A stretch of 64,000 nt of DNA from Mucilaginibacter endophyticus. GTDB taxonomy: Bacteria; Bacteroidota; Bacteroidia; Sphingobacteriales; Sphingobacteriaceae. Location: NCBI RefSeq assembly GCF_003351025.1, contig NZ_QPCG01000006.1, positions 1 through 64,000 of the forward strand, in the 5' to 3' direction. The notes under the pieces are model-generated. The model searched no databases. It saw only the letters and a program-made list of their open reading frames with translations, and was not told the origin of the DNA. Numbering within the stretch: the first letter of the stretch is position 1; every line of letters begins with the position of its first letter. The position numbers and the translations under genes were made by a program. Shown piece by piece: positions 7,962 through 17,750 of the stretch.

Positions 7962-9323
7962 TTAGGCGGAAATAGCGTTTATAATATCATACTGGGTAAT
8001 GATTTCAATTTTACCTTCCCCGTCTTCAACCAGCACGGCAATGTTATCTTTATTGATCATGGCCGAGATTCTGTCAATCGATGTATTCAGATCAACAAAC
8101 GGGAATGGTGCTGTTGTAATATTCTTGATGGGTTGTGACTTGATCGATGGATTTTCGATCAGCGAATCAAGGATATCGCTTTCTGTGATCTTGCCTATTA
8201 CCATACCTTTTTGAGTAACTGGGATCTGCGAGATATTAAGCGATTTAATAGTATTGATAGCTTCCAGTACGCTCTTTTCGCAATCAATGGTGATGATCTC
8301 CTGCACATCTTTTTTGCCGATGATATCGCGGGCGGTTAGTTTCTCGTCTTTCAGGAAACCACGGTCGCGCAGCCAGTCGTCATTGTACATTTTGCCGAGG
8401 TAGCGGGTGCCATGGTCTGGAAAAATGATCACTACCACATCTCCTTCTTTAAATTTATCCTTCATCTGCAGCAGACCTGCCACTGCCGAACCGGTCGAGT
8501 TACCCGAGAAGATACCCTCCTTGCGGGCAATCTCGCGGGTCATGAGGGCGGCGTCTTTATCGCTTACTTTTTCAAAATGGTCGATCAGGCTAAAATCAAC
8601 GTTCTGCGGTAAAAAATCTTCGCCAATACCTTCAGTGATATAAGGATAGATCTCGTTTTTATCGAACACACCAGTTTCCTTATATTTCTTGAATACCGAG
8701 CCGTATGTATCAATACCCAAAACCTGGATAGCCGGGTTCTTTTCTTTCAGATAACGGGCAATACCTGAGATAGTGCCGCCGGTCCCAACACCCGCAATAA
8801 GGTGAGTGATCTTACCTTCAGTTTGTTCCCATATCTCCGGACCAGTTGATTCATAATGCGCCTGAGAGTTACTCAGGTTATCGTACTGATTAGGTTTCCA
8901 CGAGTTAGGAACTTCCCGCTCCAGGCGCGATGATACCGAGTAGTATGAACGCGGATCTTCAGGCTCTACATTGGTGGGGCAAACAATTACCTCGGCGCCA
9001 AAAGCACGCAAAGCGTCAAACTTTTCTTTTGATTGTTTATCAGTACTTGTAAAAATACATTTGTAGCCTTTTATAACCGCAGCTATTGCCAGGCCCATGC
9101 CAGTGTTACCGGATGTGCCTTCGATAATGGTTCCGCCGGGTTTAAGCTTACCGCTTTTTTCGGCGTCTTCAATCATTTTAAGGGCCATACGGTCCTTAAT
9201 GGAGTTGCCGGGGTTGGTTGTTTCTATTTTGGCTAAAACAGTAGCGGGAATGTCCTTTGCTACTTTATTCAGTTTTACCAGCGGCGTATTGCCAATGGTA
9301 TCAAGTATGTTGCTGTACCACAT
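7962..9323 (-). CDS. Cystathionine beta-synthase with C-terminal CBS pair
   Basis: A 453-residue PLP enzyme of fold type II that condenses serine (or acetylserine) with homocysteine (or sulfide). The PLP Lys is Lys43 in NPGNSIKDR. The substrate loop is EGTSGNTG (69-76) and the phosphate-binding loop is GTGGTISG (181-188). Residues about 335-453 are two CBS domains, a Bateman module that usually binds adenosyl compounds such as SAM or AMP. Length and CBS pair favour cystathionine beta-synthase over plain cysteine synthase, but O-acetylserine sulfhydrylase activity cannot be excluded. It is convergent with the upstream glycosyltransferase and has its own promoter region. Confidence 0.88.
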   Translation of the reverse strand: MWYSNILDTIGNTPLVKLNKVAKDIPATVLAKIETTNPGNSIKDRMALKMIEDAEKSGKLKPGGTIIEGTSGNTGMGLAIAAVIKGYKCIFTSTDKQSKEKFDALRAFGAEVIVCPTNVEPEDPRSYYSVSSRLEREVPNSWKPNQYDNLSNSQAHYESTGPEIWEQTEGKITHLIAGVGTGGTISGIARYLKEKNPAIQVLGIDTYGSVFKKYKETGVFDKNEIYPYITEGIGEDFLPQNVDFSLIDHFEKVSDKDAALMTREIARKEGIFSGNSTGSAVAGLLQMKDKFKEGDVVVIIFPDHGTRYLGKMYNDDWLRDRGFLKDEKLTARDIIGKKDVQEIITIDCEKSVLEAINTIKSLNISQIPVTQKGMVIGKITESDILDSLIENPSIKSQPIKNITTAPFPFVDLNTSIDRISAMINKDNIAVLVEDGEGKIEIITQYDIINAISA

Positions 9324-9492
9324 AATTTAAATGTCTACTAACCCGATATGTAAAGCAGGGTTACGCCTCAAAAATAAGTTTCTTAAATGATATTTCTTTT
9401 ATGGAAAAGTAAATACATCTGCATCTTAAATGCAAACAAACACAAATAAATATATTTAAACCGGTGGCCGTTACCACAAAATATACCTAAAC

Positions 9493-12400
9493 ATGCAGGC
9501 AACACTAAAAAGATCGTTATTATTTTTCAGCTTCTTAAGTTTTTGCATAATCACCACATTTGCCCAAAAGCGCCTAACGCCAAGCCGGCAAAACAGTTTT
9601 TATACCTACATATATAAAGTAACTGCCGACGACGTGCTGAAATTTTACCAGCACCCGGATAAAAAACCCGACGAGCAGATACTGCGTAATCCTATAGATT
9701 CATTTAAAACGAACACCAAATGGGACAATTCCCTCCCTCCCGGCAACTACATGCAGGTTGCTGCCAAAAAGAACCTGCTCAACTACTCTCTTATTGAAAA
9801 CCATTCCGCTAATTTAAAGCTGTTGGATAACCGCTATGACCTGCGCTTTATTTTGCTTGATAATGAAGGCAAAATCATCAATAATGCTTCGGTACAAACT
9901 AACAATCGTACAATTGCGTATGATGCAAAGGCTGGTTTATATATAGCCGATGCTTCAAAAAAAGGCACTATTTTGAAAGTAGACTATGCCGGCGTCACCA
10001 ATTACTACGATATAAAAAAGCAGGAGAAACCATCTTATTATCGTTACAATCCATATCGTGGTATGAGTTTTTTCAAGGCCACCTGGAATCGTTTTAAAAA
10101 CCTGTTCAAAAAAAGCGACAAACCCCATTATCGCCCTCAGCCGGGGCATGATTACGAGGGTTTTATGGTATTCAACAAGGCTATTTACAAGCCACGCGAT
10201 ACAGTAAAATTCAAGGCTTTTATCTTAAACAAAAAATCAAAAAAGCCCGTCAATGCGGCTCAGTTATTGATACGGCTCAGATACCGGAGCGATGAAGACG
10301 GCAAGATCATTGGCAAGGTAAAAAGTTATCGTGACGGAGCATATGAATATAGTTTCGCACTGACAGATAGCCTTGACCTTTCGCTTGATAGGGATTATAC
10401 CATATCACTCGAAGATCCGTCGAGCGAAAAATATAAACTTGACGATTATAAAGGAGATGACGATGAGGGCTTTTTAGCCAAACGCATAGTTTATACGACC
10501 GGCGAATTTAAATACGAGGAATATGAACTAAAATCGATAACGTTTAGCACCAGGGTTGATAAAGAAGAACACGGCCCTGGAAACCCTGCAACCCTATACC
10601 TTAAAGCTGTTGACGAAAATAACCTGCCTGTTACCGATGGCCGGGTTAATATTACGCTTTATACCCGCAACACAGGCACACACCGCCAGAACTACACTTT
10701 CGTACCAGATCAACTCTGGACGCACCAACTACAGCTCGACGCTATTGGTGAAACCAAACTCATTATTCCCGATTCTATTTTCCCCAAGGCTGACGTTACC
10801 TATTACATCAATTCAGAATTTCTGAACAGCAACAACGAGCGTCAATCGGCCGATAATAACATGAGTTACCGGTATAGCCGTTTTAGCGTTACCGCTAAAT
10901 TAAGCGGTGATACATTGGTAAGTGAGGCATTTGATAATGGTAAACCCATCAAAACGATGGCTACCATCAGCACGCTGAATCCCCGCTATGATACCCTATC
11001 AAAGATCAGGGTAATGCTGCCCTCCAAAACTATCATTAACCCCTATGCCGATAACTACAACATCCAGACCGACAGTGCCTATGCCGACCTTTACCTTAAA
11101 AACAATGATTCCGGGATTTCGCTTTCGGGCTATCGCACTGCCGACTCATTATTTGTAAAAGTTGAAAACCCGCGTCACCTGCATTTCTGGTATTCGGTAT
11201 TTGGTGGTAACAGGTTGATAGATGCAGGGCAGGCCGATAACCTGTTTTATACACGCGCCTACAATAACCAAAACATAGTGAATTTTCAAGTGCATTATAT
11301 ATGGGTGGGCGAAAGCAGAACCGAAGCCACGGATATAGTATACCGCGATAAACTCATAACCATTAATGTACGTCAGCCTGTATCTGTTTATCCCGGGCAA
11401 CAGGCTAAAACAGACATTGTAGTTACCGATGCAAAAGGTCAGCCTGTAGCCAATGCCGATTTAACGGCGTGGTCAATGACAAGCAAGTTTACGGATTACA
11501 GAACACCCTATGTACCCTATCTGGGCAAAGACTTTATCTATCGCAAGCAAAAAGCGGCCTTTGAGGCCAACGGAGTTAATATCATTGGTACGTTGCAGCT
11601 CAACTGGAAACGCTGGAGCAAGGAAATGGGATTGGACAGCATTGCCTATTACCAGTTTACGCATCCTGATAAAATTTACCGGGTTGAAGAAGACACTAAA
11701 GACTCGCTTACACAAGTAGCGCCATTTGTGGTTAAAAACGGCGATGTGTTACCTGTTCACATCCTCTATATTGATAACCGGCCTGTTTATTTTGACCAGA
11801 CACGGCAGCTTAAACGCTACAGCTTCGCGGTATCGCCGGGCAAACATTTGTTCAGGTTCAGGACCAGCCATCAAAACGTTTGGGTAGATACAATTGATGT
11901 ACCGAAATCGAAGAAGCTGATCTTCAGCATTAATGCAGACAGTGCGAAATTCACAAAAGTTTCTGATACGCTGAGCACTTATGAGTGCGACCTGATTAAC
12001 CGCTATCTGATTACGATTATCAATAATTTTGGCTGGAAAATGGCCCTGCTAACCCAAAGCGAAAAGGTATTCATGATCAACGCGGATCCAGGCCAGTACA
12101 ATAGTGTACTTGTAGGCCCATTAGCCGAAAACTTTGCTAACCTGGAAGTTAAAGGCGGTGAATCAAGATATTTTGCCACCGAACCGGGCTATTCATTTCA
12201 ATTTGACCCAGGCCTTATCAAGCAAAAAAGTATCGCGACCGCTTATCCCTTTAACCCTGTGCTATCATCTTATCAGGGCACTGCCGATGATTATACCCAG
12301 GAGGTACTTACCCGTCCTGAAGCAGAAAACGTTTGGCAGCAATACCTTGATCTGCGCAGCAATACCCAGGCGCTTTTTAATAATCCTACCATAAGTGGCG

Positions 12401-15348
12401 AGATAGGCAAGCTCAGCATGAATATCACTCAACCGGAAAATAAAAAGCTCCTGATCAAAAATATCATCATCTATAAATATAACGATCCGGACTTTGTCAT
12501 GATCTACCCGGGCAATACTACTTATGTTTCTGGCCTTAACGCAGGCAGGTATTGGGTTTTATTTTTACTTAAAGGCGATAACTATGATATTAAAGAAAAC
12601 GTTGTCATAAAAACACAAGGAACCAATTTCTACAATTTTACAGTCTTGCCTGCGCACGCTAAAGATTCGGTAGGTAGCAGGATCAGCAACATCATCAATA
12701 ACCGCACTGGAACATATACCAATGGCGACCGTGAAATAGAAAACGACGCGTTGAAGATTAAAGAAGCTTTTAATGACAAATACCTGGATTCTGGCAGCTT
12801 TGGGGATACAATGAGCGGCATAATTTCAGGCTATGACAATCAGCCTGCGGCTGGTGTTAGTATAAGGGTTAGAGGCGCGGCAACCGGTACTTTTACAGAT
12901 GCCAATGGCCGATTTAAAGTAAAGGTTCCTAAAAACGGCAGGCTTATCATAAGCTATATAGGCTATGAAACGCAACAGGTGCCCATACATCCCGGAGAAA
13001 CGCTTAGGCTTGCTTTAACATCAAGCTCAAAGCTATTGCAGGAGGTTGTAGTTGTTGGCTATGGTACAGTGATGAGAAGAGAGCTCACAGGATCTGTTAG
13101 TACTGTAACATATGGATTAGCCGGTCAGGTGCCCGGTGTTTCTGTAAATGACGGAAGTCCGAATCTTAAAGTAATGATCAGAGGAGTATCATCCTTACCA
13201 TCGGCACCGCCGCTTGTAGTTGTCGATGGTGAAATTGTTGCTTCGTTGTCTGATATTAATAAGGATGATATTGCAGAAATAAGCATACTGAAAGAGGCGG
13301 CCGCTACAGCAATATACGGCGCCCGCGCTGCCAACGGCGTTATTGTGATCAAGACCAAAGCTAAACCCGGTTTGGCCGGAGGCCAAAAGGCAGATACTAC
13401 GCAGACCGGCGGAACTTCAACACTGCGCAAAAACTTCTCTGATTATGCATATTGGCAACCTAAACTAACTACCGACGAACACGGCAAAGCCAGCTTCATG
13501 GTTACTTACCCCGATGATATCACCAACTGGCGAACATTTATTATCGGTATAAACGGTAACAAGCAAACCGGTTTTGCCGAAAGCAATATCAAATCATACA
13601 AACCGCTAAGCGCTAATTTCATTGCGCCACAGTTTGCCGTTGCCGGCGATGAAATGAACCTGATAGGTAAAGTGATGAACTACAATACCAACACCGCTAA
13701 GCTCACCCGCGTTTTTAAATACAACGGTCAAACGTTAAAACAGGACGAATTGGAGATTAAAAACTCCAAAATAGATACTTTGGGCATTACGGCAACCTCC
13801 ACAGATAGTCTCACTTTTGAATACACTATTAAACGCGACAACGGCTATTTTGACGGCGAGCAACGCAAAATCCCGGTAATGCCACAGGGCGTTAAAGAAA
13901 CAAAAGGTATTTTTGAAGCCCTCGACCGCGATACAACAGTATGCCTTAAGTTCGATCCGGCTTTGGGCCCCATAACTTTCCGCGCCGAAGCCTCGGCCTT
14001 ACCTGTGCTGGCAGAAGAAACCCGGAAGTTGCGGGAATACAAATACCTGTGCAATGAGCAATTGGCTTCAAAACTAAAAGGGCTGCTCATGGAGCGCCGC
14101 ATCAAAAAGTTTATGGGCGAAGATTTCAGGTATGAAAAGAATATAAGAGAGGTAATAAAAAAAATGCAGGAAAACCGCAGGGGCAACGGCACCTGGGGCT
14201 GGTGGAAAGATAGTAATGAAGAGCTCTGGATAAGCCTTCATGCAATTGAGGCCCTTGTCAATGCCCAAAAAGAGGGTTTTGTTGTTGAACTGGATAAACA
14301 AAAATTAACCGACTACCTCGTTTACCAGCTGGAAAGCTATAAAGACAGGGATAAAATATTCTGTTTGCAATTGCTTCATAAACTGGAGGCAAAAGTTGAT
14401 TACCAGAAGTATGTAGCGATCATCGAGAAAAAGCAGGCAAAAGCCCGCGAACCGTTTGGCGGTGGCTTATTAGTTTATGATAAATTGAGGCTGATGTTAT
14501 TACGCCAGGAATCAGGTTTACCTATAAAAATGGACAGTCTGCTCAAACCAAGCAAGCGCACCATGTTTGGCAATATGTATTGGGGCGAAGATGATTACCG
14601 TTTTTTTGATAACTCGATACAGTTAAGCATATTGGCCTACCATATTATTAAAAACGACGGTAGCCACCCTGAATTATTAAGTAAGATACGGGGCTACTTT
14701 CTTGAACAACGCCGTCATGGCGACTGGCGCAATACTTATGAATCGGCCCTGATCCTGGAAACTATCCTCCCCGATCTCCTGATTGAAAATAAACAGGTTA
14801 AACCTTCGCAAATTACATTGAATGGCAGCGATACAAAAACTATCAGCAAATTCCCCTACTCAGCTACTTTAACCGATAAGCAGATTAGTGTTAATAAAAC
14901 AGGTAGCTTACCTGTTTACATTACCGGCTACCAGCAATTCTGGAACAGCAAGCCCGAAAAGGTTAGTAAAGATTTTACAGTAGATACCTGGTTTGAGCAC
15001 AAAGAAAAAGCAATTACCACCTTAAAAGGCGGTGAAGCTGTGTTATTAAAAGCAGAAGTGACGGTACGTGGCGATGCTGATTTTGTGATGGTAGAAATCC
15101 CGATACCCGCCGGATGCTCATACGAAAGCAAGGAGCAATCGTGGCAAAACAACGAGGTACACCGCGAATATTTTAAAGAGAAGGTAAGTATATTTTGCCG
15201 TTCCCTTAAACAGGGCAAATATACATTCACCGTTAACCTCATCCCCCGTTACAACGGTAAATACACCTTAAACCCGGCCAAAGCCGAGATGATGTATTTC
15301 CCGGTATTTTACGGCAGAGAGGGGATGAAACAGGTTGTCATTGATTAG
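9493..15348 (+). CDS. Alpha-2-macroglobulin family protein with inserted TonB-receptor plug module
   Basis: A 1951-residue exported protein with a signal peptide at about 1-25 (ends TTFAQ). Residues 26-1100 hold macroglobulin MG-type beta-domains, including a carrier-like GHDYEGFMVFNKAIYKPRDTV segment. Residues 1109-1180 are a carboxypeptidase-regulatory-like domain, 1184-1192 read EVVVVGYGT, and about 1198-1290 are a TonB-receptor plug ending YGARAANGVIVIKTK, as in SusC proteins but with no beta-barrel. The alpha-2-macroglobulin core resumes at about 1315 (YWQPKLTTDEHGKASF) with a CNEQ tetrapeptide at 1520-1523 that fits the CxEQ thioester motif. Bacterial A2Ms trap proteases in the periplasm; what the plug adds is unknown. 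It is monocistronic. Confidence 0.88.
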   Translation: MQATLKRSLLFFSFLSFCIITTFAQKRLTPSRQNSFYTYIYKVTADDVLKFYQHPDKKPDEQILRNPIDSFKTNTKWDNSLPPGNYMQVAAKKNLLNYSLIENHSANLKLLDNRYDLRFILLDNEGKIINNASVQTNNRTIAYDAKAGLYIADASKKGTILKVDYAGVTNYYDIKKQEKPSYYRYNPYRGMSFFKATWNRFKNLFKKSDKPHYRPQPGHDYEGFMVFNKAIYKPRDTVKFKAFILNKKSKKPVNAAQLLIRLRYRSDEDGKIIGKVKSYRDGAYEYSFALTDSLDLSLDRDYTISLEDPSSEKYKLDDYKGDDDEGFLAKRIVYTTGEFKYEEYELKSITFSTRVDKEEHGPGNPATLYLKAVDENNLPVTDGRVNITLYTRNTGTHRQNYTFVPDQLWTHQLQLDAIGETKLIIPDSIFPKADVTYYINSEFLNSNNERQSADNNMSYRYSRFSVTAKLSGDTLVSEAFDNGKPIKTMATISTLNPRYDTLSKIRVMLPSKTIINPYADNYNIQTDSAYADLYLKNNDSGISLSGYRTADSLFVKVENPRHLHFWYSVFGGNRLIDAGQADNLFYTRAYNNQNIVNFQVHYIWVGESRTEATDIVYRDKLITINVRQPVSVYPGQQAKTDIVVTDAKGQPVANADLTAWSMTSKFTDYRTPYVPYLGKDFIYRKQKAAFEANGVNIIGTLQLNWKRWSKEMGLDSIAYYQFTHPDKIYRVEEDTKDSLTQVAPFVVKNGDVLPVHILYIDNRPVYFDQTRQLKRYSFAVSPGKHLFRFRTSHQNVWVDTIDVPKSKKLIFSINADSAKFTKVSDTLSTYECDLINRYLITIINNFGWKMALLTQSEKVFMINADPGQYNSVLVGPLAENFANLEVKGGESRYFATEPGYSFQFDPGLIKQKSIATAYPFNPVLSSYQGTADDYTQEVLTRPEAENVWQQYLDLRSNTQALFNNPTISGEIGKLSMNITQPENKKLLIKNIIIYKYNDPDFVMIYPGNTTYVSGLNAGRYWVLFLLKGDNYDIKENVVIKTQGTNFYNFTVLPAHAKDSVGSRISNIINNRTGTYTNGDREIENDALKIKEAFNDKYLDSGSFGDTMSGIISGYDNQPAAGVSIRVRGAATGTFTDANGRFKVKVPKNGRLIISYIGYETQQVPIHPGETLRLALTSSSKLLQEVVVVGYGTVMRRELTGSVSTVTYGLAGQVPGVSVNDGSPNLKVMIRGVSSLPSAPPLVVVDGEIVASLSDINKDDIAEISILKEAAATAIYGARAANGVIVIKTKAKPGLAGGQKADTTQTGGTSTLRKNFSDYAYWQPKLTTDEHGKASFMVTYPDDITNWRTFIIGINGNKQTGFAESNIKSYKPLSANFIAPQFAVAGDEMNLIGKVMNYNTNTAKLTRVFKYNGQTLKQDELEIKNSKIDTLGITATSTDSLTFEYTIKRDNGYFDGEQRKIPVMPQGVKETKGIFEALDRDTTVCLKFDPALGPITFRAEASALPVLAEETRKLREYKYLCNEQLASKLKGLLMERRIKKFMGEDFRYEKNIREVIKKMQENRRGNGTWGWWKDSNEELWISLHAIEALVNAQKEGFVVELDKQKLTDYLVYQLESYKDRDKIFCLQLLHKLEAKVDYQKYVAIIEKKQAKAREPFGGGLLVYDKLRLMLLRQESGLPIKMDSLLKPSKRTMFGNMYWGEDDYRFFDNSIQLSILAYHIIKNDGSHPELLSKIRGYFLEQRRHGDWRNTYESALILETILPDLLIENKQVKPSQITLNGSDTKTISKFPYSATLTDKQISVNKTGSLPVYITGYQQFWNSKPEKVSKDFTVDTWFEHKEKAITTLKGGEAVLLKAEVTVRGDADFVMVEIPIPAGCSYESKEQSWQNNEVHREYFKEKVSIFCRSLKQGKYTFTVNLIPRYNGKYTLNPAKAEMMYFPVFYGREGMKQVVID

Positions 15349-15349
15349 A

Positions 15350-15428
15350 ACCTTGATTTTCCTGATTTAAGGATTTCTTGATATCATAATTTATCAGGTA
15401 ATCCTTAAATCCTAAAAATCATGGTTCC
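15350..15428. repeat. Inverted repeat of the AATCCTTAAATC word
   Basis: The left arm GAACCTTGATTTTCCTGATT and the right arm ending AAAAATCATGGTTCC pair imperfectly around TATCATAATTTATCAGG. It fills the space between two convergent genes. The same word recurs as two direct copies at 43491-43602. Confidence 0.75.
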
Positions 15429-16283
15429 TTAGAATTTCAAGTGTTTAACCGTTAACCCGTTATTGATCAACTGCTTTAACGATTCGATACCGATATGCAG
15501 GTGTGTTTCAACAAATTGTTCGGTTACAGACGAATCACTTTCGGCGGTTTTAACACCTTCAGGGATCATTGGTTGGTCTGATACCAACAGCAGGGCGCCT
15601 GTAGGGATCTTGTTGGCAAAACCTGTAGTGAAAATGGTTGCGGTTTCCATATCAACAGCCATGGCACGCAGATCTTTTAAATACTTTTTAAAGTTTTTGT
15701 CATGCTCCCAAACGCGGCGGTTTGTGGTGTAGCAGGTGCCAGTCCAGTAATCGCGTGAGTAATCACGGATGGTAGTCGAGATGGCTTTTTGCAGCGCAAA
15801 TGACGGCAATGCAGGCACTTCTGGTGGTAAATAGTCATTTGATGTACCTTCACCACGAATGGCCGCTATTGGCAATATCAGGTCGCCTACGTTGTTCTTC
15901 TTTTTAAGGCCACCGCATTTACCTAAAAATATTACAGCTTTAGGGTGAATAGCGGTCAGCAGATCCATTACAGTAGCTGCAACCGAACTGCCCATACCAA
16001 AGTTGATGATAGTAATACCATTGGCGGTAACGCTTTGCATTGGCTTTTCAAGCCCCATAATAGGCGCGTTATCATTCCACTGCGAAAACAGCTGGATATA
16101 CTTTGAAAAATTGGTAAGAATAATATACTCGCCAAATGCTTCAAGCGGTCGGCCGGTATAACGTGGCAGCCAGTTAGCTACAATTGCTTCTTTTGTTTTG
16201 AGGCCCGATTTAATTGGGGTGTGTACCTCTTTTACTTTTTGGATGTTGTCTCCATCCTTTTTTACATCTAATTCTTCGTTCAT
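15429..16283 (-). CDS. amn: AMP nucleosidase
   Basis: A 284-residue enzyme of the nucleoside phosphorylase fold. It resembles the short Bacteroidota AMP nucleosidases, which split AMP into adenine and ribose 5-phosphate. Motifs are INFGMGSSVAATVMDLL and FLGKCGGLKKKNNVGDLILP (phosphate/ribose binding) and AVDMETATIFTTGF, the MExAT-like ribose-binding motif of the family. It lacks the long N-terminal regulatory domain of the E. coli enzyme. It lies alone between a terminator-like repeat and clpX. Confusion with other purine phosphorylases is possible, but the whole N-terminal layout supports AMP nucleosidase. Confidence 0.85.
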   Translation of the reverse strand: MNEELDVKKDGDNIQKVKEVHTPIKSGLKTKEAIVANWLPRYTGRPLEAFGEYIILTNFSKYIQLFSQWNDNAPIMGLEKPMQSVTANGITIINFGMGSSVAATVMDLLTAIHPKAVIFLGKCGGLKKKNNVGDLILPIAAIRGEGTSNDYLPPEVPALPSFALQKAISTTIRDYSRDYWTGTCYTTNRRVWEHDKNFKKYLKDLRAMAVDMETATIFTTGFANKIPTGALLLVSDQPMIPEGVKTAESDSSVTEQFVETHLHIGIESLKQLINNGLTVKHLKF

Positions 16284-16374
16284 ATGATTTCTTTTTATAC
16301 AGCAAACCCCGGTATAGGAACCAGGGCGCGCTTTATTTTTTAATAAATATAAGTGTTTACTTATATACTGTGCG

Positions 16375-17613
16375 TTAAGCTACTTTTAACTTTTTCAGAT
16401 CAGATTTTTCAAACTTCTCGTGTGCGTAATCTAATGTTACGTTCAGGCGTTTCACATCTTTTTTAGATGGGAACTCGAACATCGCATCAATCATAATAGC
16501 TTCACAAATTGAGCGTAAGCCCCTTGCACCAAGCTTAAATTCCATTGCTTTATCAACAATAAAATCAAGCACCTCGTCTTCAAAGTCGAGTTTTACACCT
16601 TCATATTCAAACAGTTTTTTGTACTGTTTCAATAATGAGTTTTTAGGCTCCGTAAGGATATTGTGCAACGCTTCCCTATCCAGTGGGTTAAGGTAAGTAA
16701 GCACAGGTAAACGACCAATCAGCTCAGGAATCAAACCAAATGATTTCAGATCCTGTGGAGTGATATACTTGTAGAAGTTTTTGGTATCAATATCTCCCTC
16801 ATCACGTTTAAGTTTGTAACCAACGGTTTGAGTACGTAAACGGTTCGCGATCTTTCTTTCGATACCATCAAACGCGCCGCCGCAAATGAAAAGGATATTG
16901 CTGGTATTTACCGTGATCATTTTTTGATCAGGATGTTTACGACCACCCTGAGGTGGTACGTTAACCATGGTACCTTCCAATATCTTTAACAAAGCTTGCT
17001 GTACACCCTCGCCGGATACATCGCGGGTTATAGAGGCGTTGTCACTTTTACGTGCTATTTTATCAACCTCATCAATGTAAACGATACCTTTTTCGGCAAG
17101 GGTTACATCATAATCGGCAGATTGAAGCAGGCGGGTCAGGATACTCTCAACGTCCTCCCCTACATAACCGGCTTCGGTTAGTACGGTGGCGTCGCAAATA
17201 CAAAACGGAACGTTTAGTACTTTGGCAAGCGTTTTGGCCAACAGGGTTTTACCAGTACCGGTTTCACCAACCATGATGATGTTTGATTTTTCAATCTCAA
17301 CTTCATCTTTATCAACACGCTGGTTTAAGCGCTTGTAATGATTATATACAGCTACAGAAAGAATCTTTTTGGCATCATCCTGACCAATAACATACTGGTC
17401 AAGGTGGGCCTTCATTTCTGATGGCTTAAGCAAGGCCGGCGCCAGAGGCGATGACTTCACTTTACGTACCTTCAACTCTTCAGCCAATATTTCATTGGCC
17501 TGGTTCACACACTTATCGCAAATGTGTGCATCAAGTCCTGCTATTAACATCAGGGAATCCTGTTTACCGGCACCGCAAAATGAACACCTGATCTCTTTGC
17601 TGTTTTTATTCAT
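16375..17613 (-). CDS. clpX: ATP-dependent Clp protease ATP-binding subunit ClpX
   Basis: A 412-residue AAA+ unfoldase that feeds substrates to ClpP. The N-terminal zinc-binding domain has Cys10, Cys13, Cys32 and Cys35. Walker A is GETGTGKT (116-123), Walker B is VYIDEVDK (Asp181-Glu182), and the sensor-2 region has LGARGLRSI. The ClpP-docking loop, IGF in E. coli, reads VGY (264-266). I place the start at 17613 (MNKNSKEIRCSFCG) because the 16 upstream in-frame residues are not family-like. It follows clpP on the same strand, separated by a word hairpin. Confidence 0.95.
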   Translation of the reverse strand: MNKNSKEIRCSFCGAGKQDSLMLIAGLDAHICDKCVNQANEILAEELKVRKVKSSPLAPALLKPSEMKAHLDQYVIGQDDAKKILSVAVYNHYKRLNQRVDKDEVEIEKSNIIMVGETGTGKTLLAKTLAKVLNVPFCICDATVLTEAGYVGEDVESILTRLLQSADYDVTLAEKGIVYIDEVDKIARKSDNASITRDVSGEGVQQALLKILEGTMVNVPPQGGRKHPDQKMITVNTSNILFICGGAFDGIERKIANRLRTQTVGYKLKRDEGDIDTKNFYKYITPQDLKSFGLIPELIGRLPVLTYLNPLDREALHNILTEPKNSLLKQYKKLFEYEGVKLDFEDEVLDFIVDKAMEFKLGARGLRSICEAIMIDAMFEFPSKKDVKRLNVTLDYAHEKFEKSDLKKLKVA

Positions 17614-17671
17614 CTGATTCGTCTTCTTACTCAAAGTTAAATAATTAGTGTCAGAAAACAAAGTCTACAAC

Positions 17672-17747
17672 CATAAGTACCAAGCCTTAAGCCTGAAGTC
17701 AATTTTTTTCTGACTTCAAACTTAAGACTTAGAACTGAAGGTTTAAA
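17672..17747. repeat. ACTTAAGACTT-word inverted repeat
   Basis: Degenerate copies of TTAAG, CTGAAGTC and ACTTAAGACTT form two opposing arms around TTTTTT. It lies between clpP and clpX and could attenuate or terminate the clpP transcript. The same word reappears at 54180-54258. Confidence 0.65.
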
Positions 17748-17750
17748 AAA

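Noticed and set aside
13125..13430. Antisense reading frame of 101 codons inside the A2M plug region
   Set aside because: It is a shadow of strongly biased codons in the real gene and has no family resemblance or regulatory signals.
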